Shown here: positions 11,700-26,059 of the stretch, piece by piece
How the letters are laid out: each line of letters opens with the position of its first letter
Numbering within the stretch: position 1 is the stretch's first letter
NCBI RefSeq assembly: GCF_000002425.4
Contig: NC_037254.1
Location: 18,364,405 to 18,428,404 of the forward strand
Length of the DNA stretch: 64,000 bases
From: Physcomitrium patens
Lineage: Eukaryota; Streptophyta; Bryopsida; Funariales; Funariaceae
Direction: 5' to 3'
The notes under the pieces: generated by a model
Databases searched by the model: none
Told to the model about the DNA's origin: nothing
Seen by the model: only the letters and a program-made list of their open reading frames with translations
Translations under genes and position numbers: made by a program

Positions 11700-14400
11700 A
11701 ATATCATGATAAAAAAATAATAATAGAACTACTTATGTGGAGGATGGATTTCACCTCACTGAAAGAGAAAAGAATGGGATATGAAACAAGTCTTCTCATT
11801 GGCCATGATCTTGTTTTTCGTTTCAGTAGTAATGATTTTAACTGGAAATTTGTATGAAGTTCAGGAAAAGTATCCTTTTTCAACGTGAGATTGAAGTGGA
11901 GTGTACATGAACTGTTTTTGTGGTTGATAACAGATGCATTTGCTTGTTCATTAAATGTGATTGTAGTGTACCTAACCATTGAGTTTTGTGCAGCCTTTGT
12001 CGTTCGCAGAAGTTGTTAATAATGATAAGTTGTAATAAATTTGTTTCATTGAGTAATGTAAGAAAAACAAAAAACAAAACAAAACCAACAACAAGAGGTT
12101 CACCTCTGGAATAACACATTTTTTGAAATATGACTTTATGATTATTATTATTATTATTATTATTATGTTTTTTATCTTGTGTTTTTTAAACGTGCTTATT
12201 TATATTACAATTTCAAACAGCCAATTTTATTTTTAAAATATATAATACACTACTTTTAAAGTAGTGTATTATGTTTTCTAATTGAGTTTTTGAAGTAATC
12301 TCCAGAATCTAAGAATTCTTTAAATGAAAAAGGTTATACTTTTATTGACACATGATCATCAGCAGTTCTTGTAACTATAATAATGAAAAACATATAATAA
12401 TAATAATAATAATAATAATTTGTCATTTAATTACATGCAAAAACTGTTGGACATTAATACATTGATCAGTAGCAGCTAAATATCAAACTTGGAAGATAGT
12501 TTGGAGCTTTGAGCAGTAACCAAATCTCAAGTTTATCATTGTTTGATAGTTGATTTATTACTGTAATCTTCAAGTCTCGAGCAGCTCTTCCAAAACTAGA
12601 TTCAAATTTTTACATCAACCTTATGCTTTTGCTTCTTCAGTCACATGCACAGAATTTAAATCTGTTTTTCTTTATTTTTTTTTTAGACTTTTGCAATAGC
12701 AGCTTTCATCTGAAAAAGATATAAAATAGTTTATACCTATTTCTCTGGATGAAATGATGCATCAGCATTGACTTGTAGAGGAGAACAAAAATCAAAAACA
12801 GCATATTGTTTCACTAAAACAGTGTAGTTGGTCAGTGAATAAAAAAAATATTATATATACCATTTATAATTGATATTTTTAATTGGATAATAATATATGA
12901 ATTATTAAATTTACCATGAATACTGTACTAGCCAACTTGATCATTCACTTTTTATGATTGTACTAAATAGTGTCTGAAATACAAATTCCTCCAATGAATC
13001 ATAGGAAGAAAATAAATAAATAAATAAATAAATAACAGAATGTAAAAAATTAAAAAATAAGAAATGGGTATAACAAGAACCCAACTACACAACTTATTCA
13101 TGCAATATACGACTGCAGTATGAGTTCTAAACCTTAGGCATTAAACACTGAAACTAAAACCACGAGCACTAAACCCTGAAAACCCTAAACCATCTGCTTG
13201 AAGGTGAGAAATGGATGAATGAATGGTTTGGATGGATGGGTATGTGGATAGGTGAATGGATGGATTAGTATATGCTACAAAAGAATGAAGTGAGAGGGAG
13301 TAAGGCAACATTAGAGCACAAGTGGAAATCATAAAATTGTATGAATTTACTAGTGTGCAAGAGTGTGTGTATTGATTTTTAAAATAAAATAAAATTACAA
13401 AAAAAAAAACTTATTAAAAAAAAAATTGTGTTTTTGGGACTTCCAAAAATCATGTCTCAATGATCATGATGTGCCACCATCCTACCATTTTTTTTTTTTA
13501 ACTATTTTTAAAATCTCATCCCAATGAAGTGGATTTATGTACAAAGGGCCTATTCAAGAGCTACATGAGCAACTCTTCTTCAACAAGTTAGCATGTCTTG
13601 AGATTACACAACATGTTTGGTGTTTTCTTTTACCACTTTCTTCTTGTGGGTTGTCGTTATTGTTATTATTTGTAATAGTGTTACTAATTTATTGAAAAAT
13701 ACCAGCCCATATAAATCACTGGAAGCTGTTGAGTTTGGGCTCCCCCTCTCTCATCTTCTAACTCCAATTTTGTCTGTAGATTTAGGTTTTAAGTTTGTAT
13801 CCATTTGTTCGTCAACATGGTCCAATGCCCAGCCTCACAATAGCCTATGTATACACTTCTTTTTTCTCCTCAGATGAGTACATGTTTGCCTATGCATCAA
13901 ACAATGAATTCCATTATCTTTGGTTTCAAGAGACAAAGAAACAAAATATTAAATTTAGATCGTAATTCTGGTGTTTTATCCTTTGGTTTATATGATATTG
14001 TTTAATGGGTCTTATGATATTTGTGACGATATGCTGTATCAAACTCATTACTGTTCACTGTTGTATCAAAGATTATAAAACACACTTTACAACGATAAGA
14101 ATCATAAACAAATCAAAAGAAACTATTGTCATTTCGATTCTCTGTTCTTTACAAAGACAAATATAAAGTTGGTTGATCACAGAATTTGTAAGAAAAGCAA
14201 AGATTTTGATAAGCACCGAGTTTTATGAGTATAAACCCAAACTAGGAAGTGGCGGAAGATGGCATATAAAATTTAAACATACTAGCCAGAATATTATGTT
14301 ACTCGTTACCAAGTAAACAACCCAATACATTGTTAAAATTTAAACCTATCAATATTTACTTTCTCTTCACCTGTACATTATAAATTATTCTGCACACTTC
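11700..14400. other. Gene-poor intergenic DNA with microsatellites
   Basis: AT-rich with (ATT)n at 12141-12166, (ATA)n at 12394-12419, (AAAT)n at about 13012-13036 and a TGGA/TGAA-type degenerate repeat at 13205-13265. No exon or transposon domain is recognised. Confidence 0.5.
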
Positions 14401-15430
14401 GTGTGCAGTTCTGTGATCAAGGTTCAGCATCGGACACACAATCTACACTCGTGGCTTGCCGGTAACGAGGAAATTCAACCGAGTAATCAGGTAAATCCAG
14501 TATTTCCCCTGCATCGAAAACTGCAAACTCAGCACTCGACCCAGAAATCGTCGAGAGACCAGTCTGCGAACCACGCGCCGGTGCCTGCCTTACACCGATG
14601 CAGAACGCCACATTCAAAGACTAGTTGCAGCATCACCACGGCAGCGGACTGGCCATAAATAACCATATCCTAATCAACAGCAAATCGACGAGCATTTCAA
14701 TGCCGCGGCTGCGACGGTTAGAATCGACGCCGCGTTGGCCGCAAATCGAAACTAAAGTGACCAGTCGATGCGCAGCGGCGGTTGCATCGAGCGGTGCTGG
14801 ATGATGCCAGGGGTGTTGCTTCGACGCTGAACGTGCGATGGGGGAGTGAGGTCGCCCCTGATGTCGGGATGGGGTCGATGTGGGGGAGCGAGCTGGGGTT
14901 CAGAACCACGCGGCGGCGATCATGACCCAATTGGAGCGGGACGAATCCTAGTTCAGATGCAACAGTGAATCTCGAAGGCGCCGTCGCCGTTGCTGCTGGT
15001 CCTGCTAGTGCTGCGGGTGCTGGTGTAAGCAATATGGGTCGAAGCCCATGACTTGCTGATGTGGAGGCGGATTATTATAGTCCACTAAAGCAGAATTTAA
15101 CAACCCGACACTGGAGGGGTTGCGCTGCTCTGCTGCTTCCAGCAGCGCACCGGCGCCAGTGCATGTGCATGTTCATCGATCATGTCGCTCCCGCAGCGGA
15201 CCCAAGTGGGACGGAGGGGGCCTCGAGGGATCATTGCGTTGCAGCTGCTTGACCGACTGATTCTTGCAACAACAACCCCACTTCCAAGGTCTGCTCATCC
15301 GGATCCATCATGTGTTGGATTGTTTTTATTGTTGGTTATTATGTTATTACTTTATTGCTTTCGATACAAGCTAGAGAGAGTTTCTTATCTTGCTTTCTTT
15401 TTTCTTTTCTTCTTCGTTTTTTTGAACACA
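14400..15430. other. GC-rich, CpG-rich island, possible promoter or transcript
   Basis: About 1 kb of markedly higher GC between AT-rich flanks. Open stretches exist on both strands: + 14401-14658 and 15181-15433, and - 15032-14718, the last Ala/Thr/Arg-rich. None matches a family I know. A pyrimidine-rich run with CAACAACAAC near 15268 and a TTCTTTTTTC run near 15397 resemble a plant 5' leader. It may be the promoter and first exon of a gene I cannot complete, or a non-coding transcript. Confidence 0.3.
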
Positions 15431-15541
15431 TGAGGAGTCGTTACTTCTGTGCTAGCTTTCGTCAGGCAGTGTTAGAGATTTCATAAACGTCCGGGGATTT
15501 TCACCATCAACCTCTTGGTACCAACCTGCCAATTTCCTAAA

Positions 15542-15584
<43 letters not shown>

Positions 15585-16240
15585 CATTTGGAAATTTATG
15601 GTAAATGCTTAAGATGATTGTTTTGCGTACACAAGAATTTAAAGTTGGGGGTTTTATTTCATGCACCTATTTTGCATCATGTTTTTGGCGTGTAAGACTT
15701 CAAAAGACTACTAATGCAACATTAAAAATAAAGAATGAGTATATCAATTTTCTCACAAATGTATTCAAATTCAAATGGAGATTTCATTTCAAGTTGCAAT
15801 TTTTCTAAGGTAGATTGCTGCCTTTAAAATTCACTTTAATAGTGTTGTCTTATTTTTATTTATGTATAGAGCAATCTCATTTCATAATTAGTTGTAGTTT
15901 TGTAACCAACAACACAACTGAGCTTTTTTGAAGAATACATTCAAGATTCAATGCTCTCTTATCTGCTCTGATTTGACTATGGTGTACAAGTTTGTTTTGA
16001 TAGTCAAATAATTTCATGACTTCCATGCACATCTTTATAGTTGATTGAAATGACAAACTTTGAATTCTCAACTCCATGGGATCTCTATGTGCTTGTGTTG
16101 CATTAATGGTTCTTTAGATTATTTTTATTTTTATTTTCAAACAAGATAGAAAAAATAATGTTTTAATATTTTTTATTTTATGTTTTTTTCTAAAAAAACG
16201 ATTTGTAGCGCACAGAGTACTACAAATACACACAAACCAC

Positions 16241-16279
<39 letters not shown>

Positions 16280-17510
16280 ATACACTCTTTTCAAAAAATA
16301 AAAAAATAGTGTGATTTTAATCTAAAACCAAAATATCATAATTGGTTTATTCAACGGCTATCATTATCATTGTTTTGAAGATTTATAATAATAAAAAAGT
16401 CTCTATTCATTTGGAATTTTTTCTTGATAAAAACTTGAAGCAAAGAATATTTCGAAAATAACCTAAAATAATAATAATATTGATGAATGATAATTCCAAA
16501 TACCAAATTAAAATTTTTAACTTGACAGACTAGAAGTTGTTGGAATGAGATGTGGCATATATCAAAATCCTCAAACAACTCTTGAATTAGGACTTTTTGT
16601 GCATGAGGTGGTTAAATTCAAATTTCATTATTTAAGCAACTCCGATGTGCACAATAAAATATCGGCAACAGTTTGAAGTTTTCTTGGTCAATAAGTTTTC
16701 TAGCCTTTAGTAGGGCCACTTATTGGTTGTAGATTTGATACTAAATGTTGTTGTGGGTTTTATTGAAGACAGATGATAATAAAATTCCTATTTATGGAAA
16801 CATCTGGAACAGTTATCCAAAGCCAACACTGAACCCAATGAACTATCTAGCTCATGTCATTGACTTGGTTTTGGTTTAGGGTTGAGGTGAAATGCCACAT
16901 CATCCTTTGTTGAAAACAGCCTCTATCTCTACACACAAACACATGCTAATTCATCCCATCTTAATAAGTTAACAAACTTGGCTTAAATCTTTTTATCCAA
17001 TGAGCAATGAACAAGAAATATTGGTGAAGAAATATTTATACTACTAATAATAATAATGATAGATAAGTGAACAAATGAAAACAAACCTTTATGAAGAGAT
17101 TGTGCTGTTTTGGAGTATTCTTATTGCAATATGTGTATATATATATATATATATATACATACATACATATTTGAGTTCTATGTATCCATATATGGAGAGG
17201 TAAGGCTATGAAAGCTTGCAATCATGTGAGAAGAAGCCCATACTCAAATTCTATCATTGTTTGTTGTAAAAAGTCTTGCTGATGCCAAAAAGCCCCACAC
17301 TTTGACCCATGAATTCCACCTACATAGTTTAGGTTCTTATTTTTAAAATATAAAATAAGGACCTAATATTTGAATGCATGCAAAGAAAGTCAATGTATGA
17401 GATAGATGGGATTTGAACATTTTGTTTGTTGACAAAACATCATTCTTTGACACATAATGGATAAAGAAATAGCTGCAAATAAATGTTCTGAATAAATAAA
17501 ACAAAAAACT

Positions 17511-17548
<38 letters not shown>

Positions 17549-17620
17549 CAAATAAATGTGGATGGAGCTACTCATTTCAATTTTAATATCTTTCTCTTGT
17601 GTCCTATGGGGGTCCACTTG
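15430..17620. other. AT-rich intergenic DNA with (TA)n tracts
   Basis: Contains dinucleotide (TA)n tracts at 15544-15580, 16244-16275, 17135-17157 and 17513-17546. I see no gene or transposon domain. Confidence 0.5.
15544..15580. repeat. (TA)n microsatellite
   Basis: Perfect dinucleotide tract of about 37 bp. Similar tracts lie at 16244-16275, 17513-17546, 21536-21579 and 37484-37512. Confidence 0.95.
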
Positions 17621-17629
17621 TAAGATACA

Positions 17630-17940
17630 TTCTTGCAATTGGGTCTCCAGAAAATCCTCACCACCAGGGTAGCTGGCGTGTCCACGTAGGACTATCTGCC
17701 AGCTATCTACGAGGGCACGCCAGCGGGGTCAAACGGGACCGCGCCGGCTGACTGGACGTCCAGCGTGGCAATTCCCTGGCGCCAGCTCACTTTGCCGGGG
17801 TCGGCAGTAGGGTAGGGTTGACGTCATCTGGCGCCCCCAGTTGGATAGGGTTGCCCAGTGGCCTCGCTAGTTGTGGAGCTCACGTGTGCACAAGCGTTGC
17901 ATTAATACAAAGTCTTTGAGATCTGCGTGTAATTCATCGA
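17630..17940. promoter_or_regulatory. Compact GC-rich island with bZIP/G-box type motifs
   Basis: About 300 bp of GC-rich DNA in otherwise AT-rich surroundings. It contains a perfect palindromic TGACGTCA (17819-17826, the core bound by TGA/CREB-type bZIP factors) and CACGTG (17881-17886, the G-box core). No open frame continues into the flanks. It could be a promoter or enhancer, or a small transposon or LTR fragment. Which gene it would serve is unclear. Confidence 0.35.
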
Positions 17941-17948
17941 CTTTATTA

Positions 17949-17980
<32 letters not shown>

Positions 17981-20900
17981 TTCTCCTTTGTCCTTAAGTT
18001 GTATGCTTCACTATAGATATATCCCTACATTTTTCTTGCCCTAGAATATATTGTTTTTAGCAGCAAAGGAGCTATCAAAGTTGTGCATTGATATTTGAAG
18101 AATTTGCAATGTGTACAAGTTGGAAGAATTAGGCAAAATGAATGTTTCATTTCATGAATAAAGATGGGCGTTTTGAATACAGAATTGTGATTTTCAAATT
18201 CCAAAGAATGAAGCGTTATTTTAAAGAACACTCATAATTATAGAAATTGTATGCTCAAACTACCACAGAATTTGCGATTTTTCACAGTTTGCAATACATG
18301 ATGAAATTATACAATAGGCACTTTTTGAACCTCAAATTTTCGCAATAGACAGTTTTAAGTAAGAAAGATTTTCAAGTACTTGAAAAATTTCAGTTACATA
18401 ATGTTGATTTTTATTAGTAAATGAACCACTTAAATAATCTTGTCCATGAATTCACTCCTTTTAGCAAATTTATCTTCTTCATTGCTTTTACCAAATATTA
18501 CAAAGTTTTGTAAACCCAATTTTGTTCTTCTGTTGATCATGTTGCTAAAATTCAATATCATGTGTGCAAGAGTTTCTCTCTTCTTGTACATTAAAAACAA
18601 ATTACAATGTGAAGATGCCCAAAATCTCTATTTCTTTTGAAATAAAGCCACATAAGGCGTTGATTTGTCTTTTTGTTTTGTGAAGTACCAAACTCGGTTA
18701 AAAGTGAGAATACAATTCAAAAATGGTTTTAAAAAAAAATTACCATAAGAGAAATATGATTGAATCTCATTTGCTTTGTACCTTGTTATGCATGGAGGTT
18801 TTTCATTTTATTATTATTATTATTATTATTTTCCTCCCACTTGGCTTGACTTTAAGTTTTTAATATGAAATCCATATGTTGTACTCAATTTGTTTAATAA
18901 GGTACAATTTAATTGAAAGAAAGAGTTGTATGCTTTTAAAATTGTGATACGAATTTTATGGTTATAAATTTAATTGCTATTATTTGAGCTTGTGATCTGT
19001 ATCTCAGTAAATGATGAGTTTTTAATGAAAAAAATAAAAATAAAACCTTAAGAGCAAAAACGCTTCAATTGTTTACTCATTTGTAATTCTATGATGGTAT
19101 AAATGATGAGAAATTCAATTTCAAAATTTTAGATGTAAATTTATTTCATTTTTCATACATATAAATGTTATTTATTCAAAGATTAGAAATAAAATTATTA
19201 TGTGAATGTGCAAATCTCCTCTACTCTTCCAAGTTCTCAATTCACTAGAATTCAAGAGATTAGACATGTCTCTTCATTGACCTTTCTTCACAACTAAACC
19301 CTAGAATTATAACACTCTTCTCATGCCTAACCTCTTATCATTCATGTCTTTCCTATTCCACAAATATTAAGAATGGTTAGCTCCTCGAGCATTAATTTCT
19401 CATCACAATTGACTTAATTAATTTATTTTTCTTCTTCTTTATTCACATATTTCTTCACAAGATACGGAGGATGGAATGTATGTCGAGATATTCAACCATC
19501 ATGAATGAAACAAACAAAGGGTCCACTTGTTAGAAGAACACATCACCATGAGAAAGTAAGCCAAAATTATATACAAGCTCCTTCCTTCCATAAGGTCCAT
19601 TTTCTTTTTGCACATTGATAAGCCATATTTTGCATTCTCCTTACCAATAGCTACATGTGCCCTATACAAAATTGACTTAAGTGGGAAGGTGGTCAAATTC
19701 AAGCTGTCAGATATGGCTTGCCATGTAACCTACTTGACACATCATGTGGGGCCAATTTTTGCATGATATTTTACATTACTTTTTATTTCATTTTTTTGTC
19801 TTGATTTTAGGGTCAAATAGGTTTCAAAGCGGAGGTTTTCATTCCACCAATTTATAAAAAGGATCTTTATTGAAAGACTACCACAGAAACAAAAAGAAGG
19901 ACCTATTCATAAACAGCCATAAAATGTAGTTTAAAAAAAAATCAAAATATGAGAAGTGTGCAAGTTCAATGTACAAGGGGGACAAGTTGGGTTGTGGGGG
20001 TTCCACAATTGGTGATGTGAGGAATATTGTTGGAATGCTTGTTATCTGGCATGGCCACAGCTGCACTTGTTTTGTGGAATCTGAATGTTTGTGCCATCAG
20101 ATCTAGTGGAATAAGAAAGTATATTTATCACACTCAAAGTGAATTTCATTCACAATGATAAGGTTTTAGGGTTAGGGCGAGTTACTATTGCAATGGAGAT
20201 GTTTGCAGATTGTGTAAATGTATGAATAAATAAATAAGTATTTTTTATGTCAGAGGATCAGGATTCTATGCTGCATGATGCAACACAATTGTATAACAAC
20301 AACATGAGAAGATGGAATAAAAAGAAGAACATGACATCAAAAATGTGTTGAATTGCCTCAAACAACTAAAACCTCAACATCTCATTAATATTATTAGGAC
20401 AATTTTTTTCTGAAGGAATATTATATAGTTATTTAGGGTTTTTTAATTCAAATCATTTAAATTTTTTTTGAAGTAAATAATAATATTGTTATTGTTAAAA
20501 CATTTTTTTAAATTAGTGCTACAGTGATAATTTTTTTTATAGGGGAGAGAAGGAGATATTTCCATCAAAATTGTTTACAAAAAATAAATTATTGGATAAA
20601 ATTTTTAAGCACACAAAGTATCTTATAAATATTATTAAAGATGAAAATGATCATTAACTTATTGATACAACAATAGAATAGATTGAAGTACAAGAATTTG
20701 CAATTGTGATTGGTGGTTACTAAGTGGTGAATTTTAGATAGATCTATAAGAGGATAAGATGTAATAAAAAAATGATTCACATTAGATAAATCAACAAATC
20801 AAAACCAAAAAAAATATGAATAAAATACAAAGCAAAAGGAACTTCAAATGTAATGTTGAGATTTTATCAATAATAAGGAAAAAAGAAGTTACACAAATAC

Positions 20901-21379
20901 TACACGAAAACCAATAAATTAGAACTAAGAAAATATGGAAAAAATCCAAACTTGCAGCTATGTAATAAATTTCTCCACAAATTCACTTTTACAACATATA
21001 AAACATAAAAAGTAAAAAATTATTTTAAAAAAAAGACATAATAATAATAATGAAAATATAAGAAAAATTAGATTAGTCATACTGATTTTAAATAAAATTT
21101 TATGTTATCTAAATATAATAAGAAAATTAAGATAAAAATTTGAAACTAAAATAAACTCATTATTTTTATTAAATTACTCTTTTTTTATATTATTGGCATT
21201 AGAACACCAAAAGTAATGTTAAATTTTAATGTTATTTAATTTTCAATGATCTTATTATAATTATTTATACATAAAGAAAATTTTAGAATCAATGAACATA
21301 AAAAAAAAATATAAATATTTCTAAAGAACTAATAAAAATTCTTAGAATCATGAACCATTTTTTAAGTGTATATAAATAT

Positions 21380-21414
<35 letters not shown>

Positions 21415-21530
21415 TATATTCTAATTTTTATACTAAAATTAAAAAAAGAGTTTTGATTTTTGGTTATTTGATATTTTTTACCATTTTTAAAATAGAATTA
21501 TCTACCTTCCACCAAAATTTATAATTTAAA

Positions 21531-21583
<53 letters not shown>

Positions 21584-22690
21584 TAATAGCATTGTATAAA
21601 AAAAAGTATTTTACATAGAGATAAATAAAAACCAACCGTAATTATTTAATATATATAAAATAAACTCAAAAATTAAAAAATATATTTATTTTAAAGATAA
21701 GAATATTTTTTTGATATATAAATATTTTTATTCATAATATAAATCATACAAAAAAATATGAGATTAAGAAGATACTAGTATTACAAAGTATTAGTATTAC
21801 AAAGAAAAGATATGATTAGTATTAGGAGTTTTTTTTTTTTTTTATAACTTTGAAGAACACATTTATAAAATACAAAATTAATCAATAAAAAATTAATAGG
21901 AAGATTTGCTAATACAATAAAATTTCATAACAACATATGTAATGAAATTTTTATTGAAACTTATAAAATTTTCTTAATTATTCTTTAAAGGCTTTTGAAA
22001 TCATTTAATTTATATTAGATAGTATTTTATGCAAGATTATGCAAAAGACATAATTCTTTTATTAACCAAATATTAAATTAGAAATTATATTATACAATTG
22101 AAAAAATAGCTAATAAGAAGGCATTTGAACTTGAAAATTTGGTGCAAAGTTTTAAAAATATTTTTAGTTTAATTTATTCTAAGATTAATTATAAGTAGTT
22201 TTTGGAGTTTTTTTATAAGGTGTTATTTTTTTTCTATTACAACTAAGCAAAATATAATACAATTTCACAATTAAAGATAAAACAAAATTAGATAAATACC
22301 AACCAATTTTTTTACTTGATAGCATATATAACATCTTTGTTGATATCTTTTAAATAGTACTATGACCATTTTATTATAAAAATTAGTAATCTTAATTAAG
22401 TAAATCTTGATAATTTTTCTATATATTAGACTAATAAATTAAAGTATTCGAATTTACTACTTAGACAAGAAGATCTAAGATTATTATAATTCTACTAAAA
22501 CCAAATAAATCTTAAGATTATACATATTTTTTTGATACAAATTAAATTTTATAATAAAAAATTCTTGGTATAACAATACTTTTACTTGAAGTGGCATATA
22601 AAGTTATTGGTATAAGTAATAACTTTATTCTAAGATATTTAATTTATAAAATTATGCCTATATTGAAACAATGAGTTCAATCCATATTTC
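17941..22690. other. Gene-poor AT-rich DNA with microsatellites
   Basis: Contains (ATT)n at 17943-17980 and 18811-18831 and (TA)n at 21382-21409 and 21536-21579. The remainder is AT-rich, with no exon or mobile element that I can name. Confidence 0.5.
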
Positions 22691-22906
22691 ACTTATCATT
22701 CATATCATACTTACAAATACTACAATTGGTCTACTTCACACTATTGTAGTTATAATCCAATAGTTTTAGATCTCAATCCATATTTTTTTACCATGTGGTA
22801 TTACATTGGTTTTAAGTTGATTATATATATTATTATGTTATACTTTTGTTCTTTGCATTACTATACTTAATCTATTTAGTTTGATTATCTTACATTTGTT
22901 CTCTCA

Positions 22907-22918
22907 TGGTATCAGAGC
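22907..22918 (+). other. Copia B primer-binding site (initiator Met tRNA)
   Basis: A perfect TGGTATCAGAGC follows CTCA, the presumed 3' end of the Copia B 5' LTR. Confidence 0.85.
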
Positions 22919-23239
22919 AAACTTCCTTACATGGTATTAGCTTATTATTATTATTTTTTTGAAAACTTGAGTTCTTTTTTCATTGATTTAAAGTTTTCTT
23001 TCTTCATTTTTCTATTTGCTGCCATACTAACTCTATAAGAGTGTATTATCCAATTTATACATCTAACTCTTATTTTATGATAAAACTAATATCAATATAC
23101 ATTCTTTTATTGCTTTCTACAAACTACATATTCTAATGATACAATAACACTTCAATTTCTTTCTTCTCTTCTATTCCTTTGTTTCCTTTGTATAATATAC
23201 ATTGAGCATTACCAAATACAATACACTATGAATACTTAT

Positions 23240-25720
23240 AAAAGTGTTTGTTCTGAAGAAATAATGCCAATAAGACTCAAAAACTACAAATTTTGAGCTA
23301 TGACATTGCAAAGCATCTTTGAAAAAGAAGATATATTGGACCATATTGAACCTAAAAATAACTCTGCTATAGAATAAGACAAGAAATACAAGGAAAAGGT
23401 AATTGAGGATATTATTGCTACATGTAGGATCTTTGACATTAATTGCAAGTGCATATGATATTTTGAAGCCTTCTTCAAATTTTTACTAGTTCTTGACTTG
23501 CACCACACCATTGTTAATATCCAAGATCCATGAGCTGCTTGGAATCATTTTAAGAAAATCTTCTTCATCAATACTATATTTGATACTATGGTTGTATTTA
23601 ATAATTGAGAACACTTTCAAATAAGTGAACAATAAGTTGTTAATTCTTTTATGCAACATGTAAATGTTATTATTAAAGATTTAAAAGTTATCAATCTAGA
23701 GCTACCTTTAGAAGCCATTTTTTACAAAATATCAAATCATTTATCAAAATATTTTGAAAAAATTATGATACACATGTAAAATAAAAAATAATTACCTTCT
23801 TTAGATGAGTTGTGGAGTCGACTTCATATAAAAGAAACTAATGTGGTGCTTAAGAAATCTTAAGAACTTACTGATGAACCTTTTTTTTATAAAAATTCAA
23901 AACATCTATTATAATCAACTCTATAAGGGCTCTTTGCATCATTAAGGGTGAAATTGTGGTTTATCAAATAGGCTTCAAAGACCTTGATATCATCATTAAG
24001 GCCTTCTATAAGAGCTCTTTATTTTTTCGCAATGCAAAAAAAAATGTCATATTTCAAATATATGCTATGCACTTGCTAACATGATTTTTCATTAAGAGTA
24101 TACCAACAATCATTCATTTGCTAGAAACTCAAGTCGATTCTCTTTAACATCACTAATCCACAATAGTTATAGAATTAATATTATTAAAGAAAATTATGGT
24201 GATCCAAATCTGATTGATTTCTTAAGTAATAAAACTATCTTAGAAACCTTTGAGCTACTAATGCTTGAAAAAAAAATAAAAAATAAATGGATTTTAGATT
24301 TTGGTGCTTTAAAGCTTTTTATTGTCAACTATTTTATCTTCAACTAGATAGATTACTTCAAAAGTATCACAATCATATCATCTAAGGGTAATGCCTATAT
24401 AATTATAGACCAAAGGTCAATCAATTTTTCTATGTCTAATGAAAAAATAAAAACTCTCAAAGAAGTTTTCTATGTTCTTGGTTTAGAGAGAAACATGCTA
24501 TCTATCAATCAAATTACAAATCTTAGCAACTTCTACATTTTTGGACTTAAACAATATGTTGTCATATCTGCTACTAAATCTCATAAGATTATATGCCAAG
24601 ATTAATGAAATTGTGAAAATAGACTATATAAATTAGAATAATTATCTACTCATAATTTTGATACTAACACTGGTACAACAATACTACATAGGTAAGATAT
24701 AGAACTTCTCAAATTAGAAACATCTAGCAAAACTACAAATTTTTTGATTGATGGTTGGCACTTACATTTAAATTACTTAAATTATAAAAGTTTTGAATAC
24801 TTATAAATATACCATCTAGTTTCAAGACTTCTTTTTTAATACAAATTGAAATTTGTAGTCATTATTATAAAAAAAACAAACCAAGTATAGAATTCTTAAA
24901 TAAGCCAAGAGTAGAATTACAAAACCACTAGAATTCATATATTTAGATGTGTATTTAGTTAAATCCTTAGTTCACTCATGTTATTTTATTTTTTTTTATA
25001 AATATTTTTTCTAAAAAATCTTAGATATGCTTCATAATTTCAAAAAATTAAAATCTTGACATGTTTAAGAAATTTCTTGTATTAATTGAAAAAAAAACAT
25101 TTGAATACATCCTCTTACTTTAATTCGATTGAAGAAGAGAATTCATTTTGTAATTTTTTTTCAAGTACCTATAAAAACATGGAATCACTTCACAATTATC
25201 GATTGTTCATATACTTCAATAAAATGGTAGTTTGAAACATAAAATAGAACCATATTAGAAAAATTTAAAAATATGCTTATAAGTAGAATTATATTTTTAT
25301 TTTTAAGGACCAAAGTAGCTCACACTACTATGCAACTTGTTAACTATACTTCTACTCTTGCAAACTAAAGTATGCCACCTAATTATCTTTTCTATGATAT
25401 AAAAATAGATGTTAGTTCAATAATTTTTTTTGGATGTTTTTGCTTTATAAAAAAAGATAGCATATAATAACACAAGCTTGAATAAAGAACAAAGTTTAAA
25501 ATGTATTTAAGAATTGATGACAAGTCTAAGAATTATAAAGTATATCTTCTTACTGATTGCAAAATCCAAATTATTTAGAATGTCTTTTTTGATGGAACAT
25601 GCTTTTTCAACTTAGATCTCACTATGACAAATCTTACCATTGAAGATCTTCAATTATTCTATTAAAAAGAAGCTATTTCCAACAACAACAATAACAATGA
25701 TGAAGAAGAATTAAAGACCA
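23240..25720 (+). pseudogene. Copia B gag, protease and integrase relic
   Basis: Heavily decayed coding DNA. A gag-like stretch runs from about 23240 to 23780. A protease block near 24290 reads W-I-L-D-F-G-A, where the active protease has D-S-G-A. The pre-integrase block W-H-L-x-L-x-x-L-N-Y-K-S appears near 24755. Later integrase is unreadable because of many stops and indels. The order and orientation agree with the primer site at 22907. Confidence 0.65.
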
Positions 25721-26059
25721 CACCTACTTCTAATACTACTATACTATTTCTTGGTAGTTTAGATATCCTAGACTCTTCCATACTCACTTTGACTTCAACT
25801 TCACCAATTTAATCCACATTAATTTCAAGCTTACTATCAATCTCAAAAGAAATATCTACATTAGCATCTATATTGAATATCATGCCTTACTATACAAACT
25901 TTGATGATATTTATACTTGGCCATCTTGCAATATCAATAATATCCCTTTTACTAAATCTAATTACGTTGATGATCTAGTCCCATGTTCTTAATCATTCAA
26001 ACACTTATCAATTAGCTCTATAATATCATCTTCTACATTTTGCTTAAGAAAATAATCTA

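Noticed and set aside
22907..22918. Possible tRNA-Met gene fragment
   Set aside because: Only the 3' complement of the tRNA is present, at an LTR edge, so it is a primer-binding site rather than a tRNA gene.
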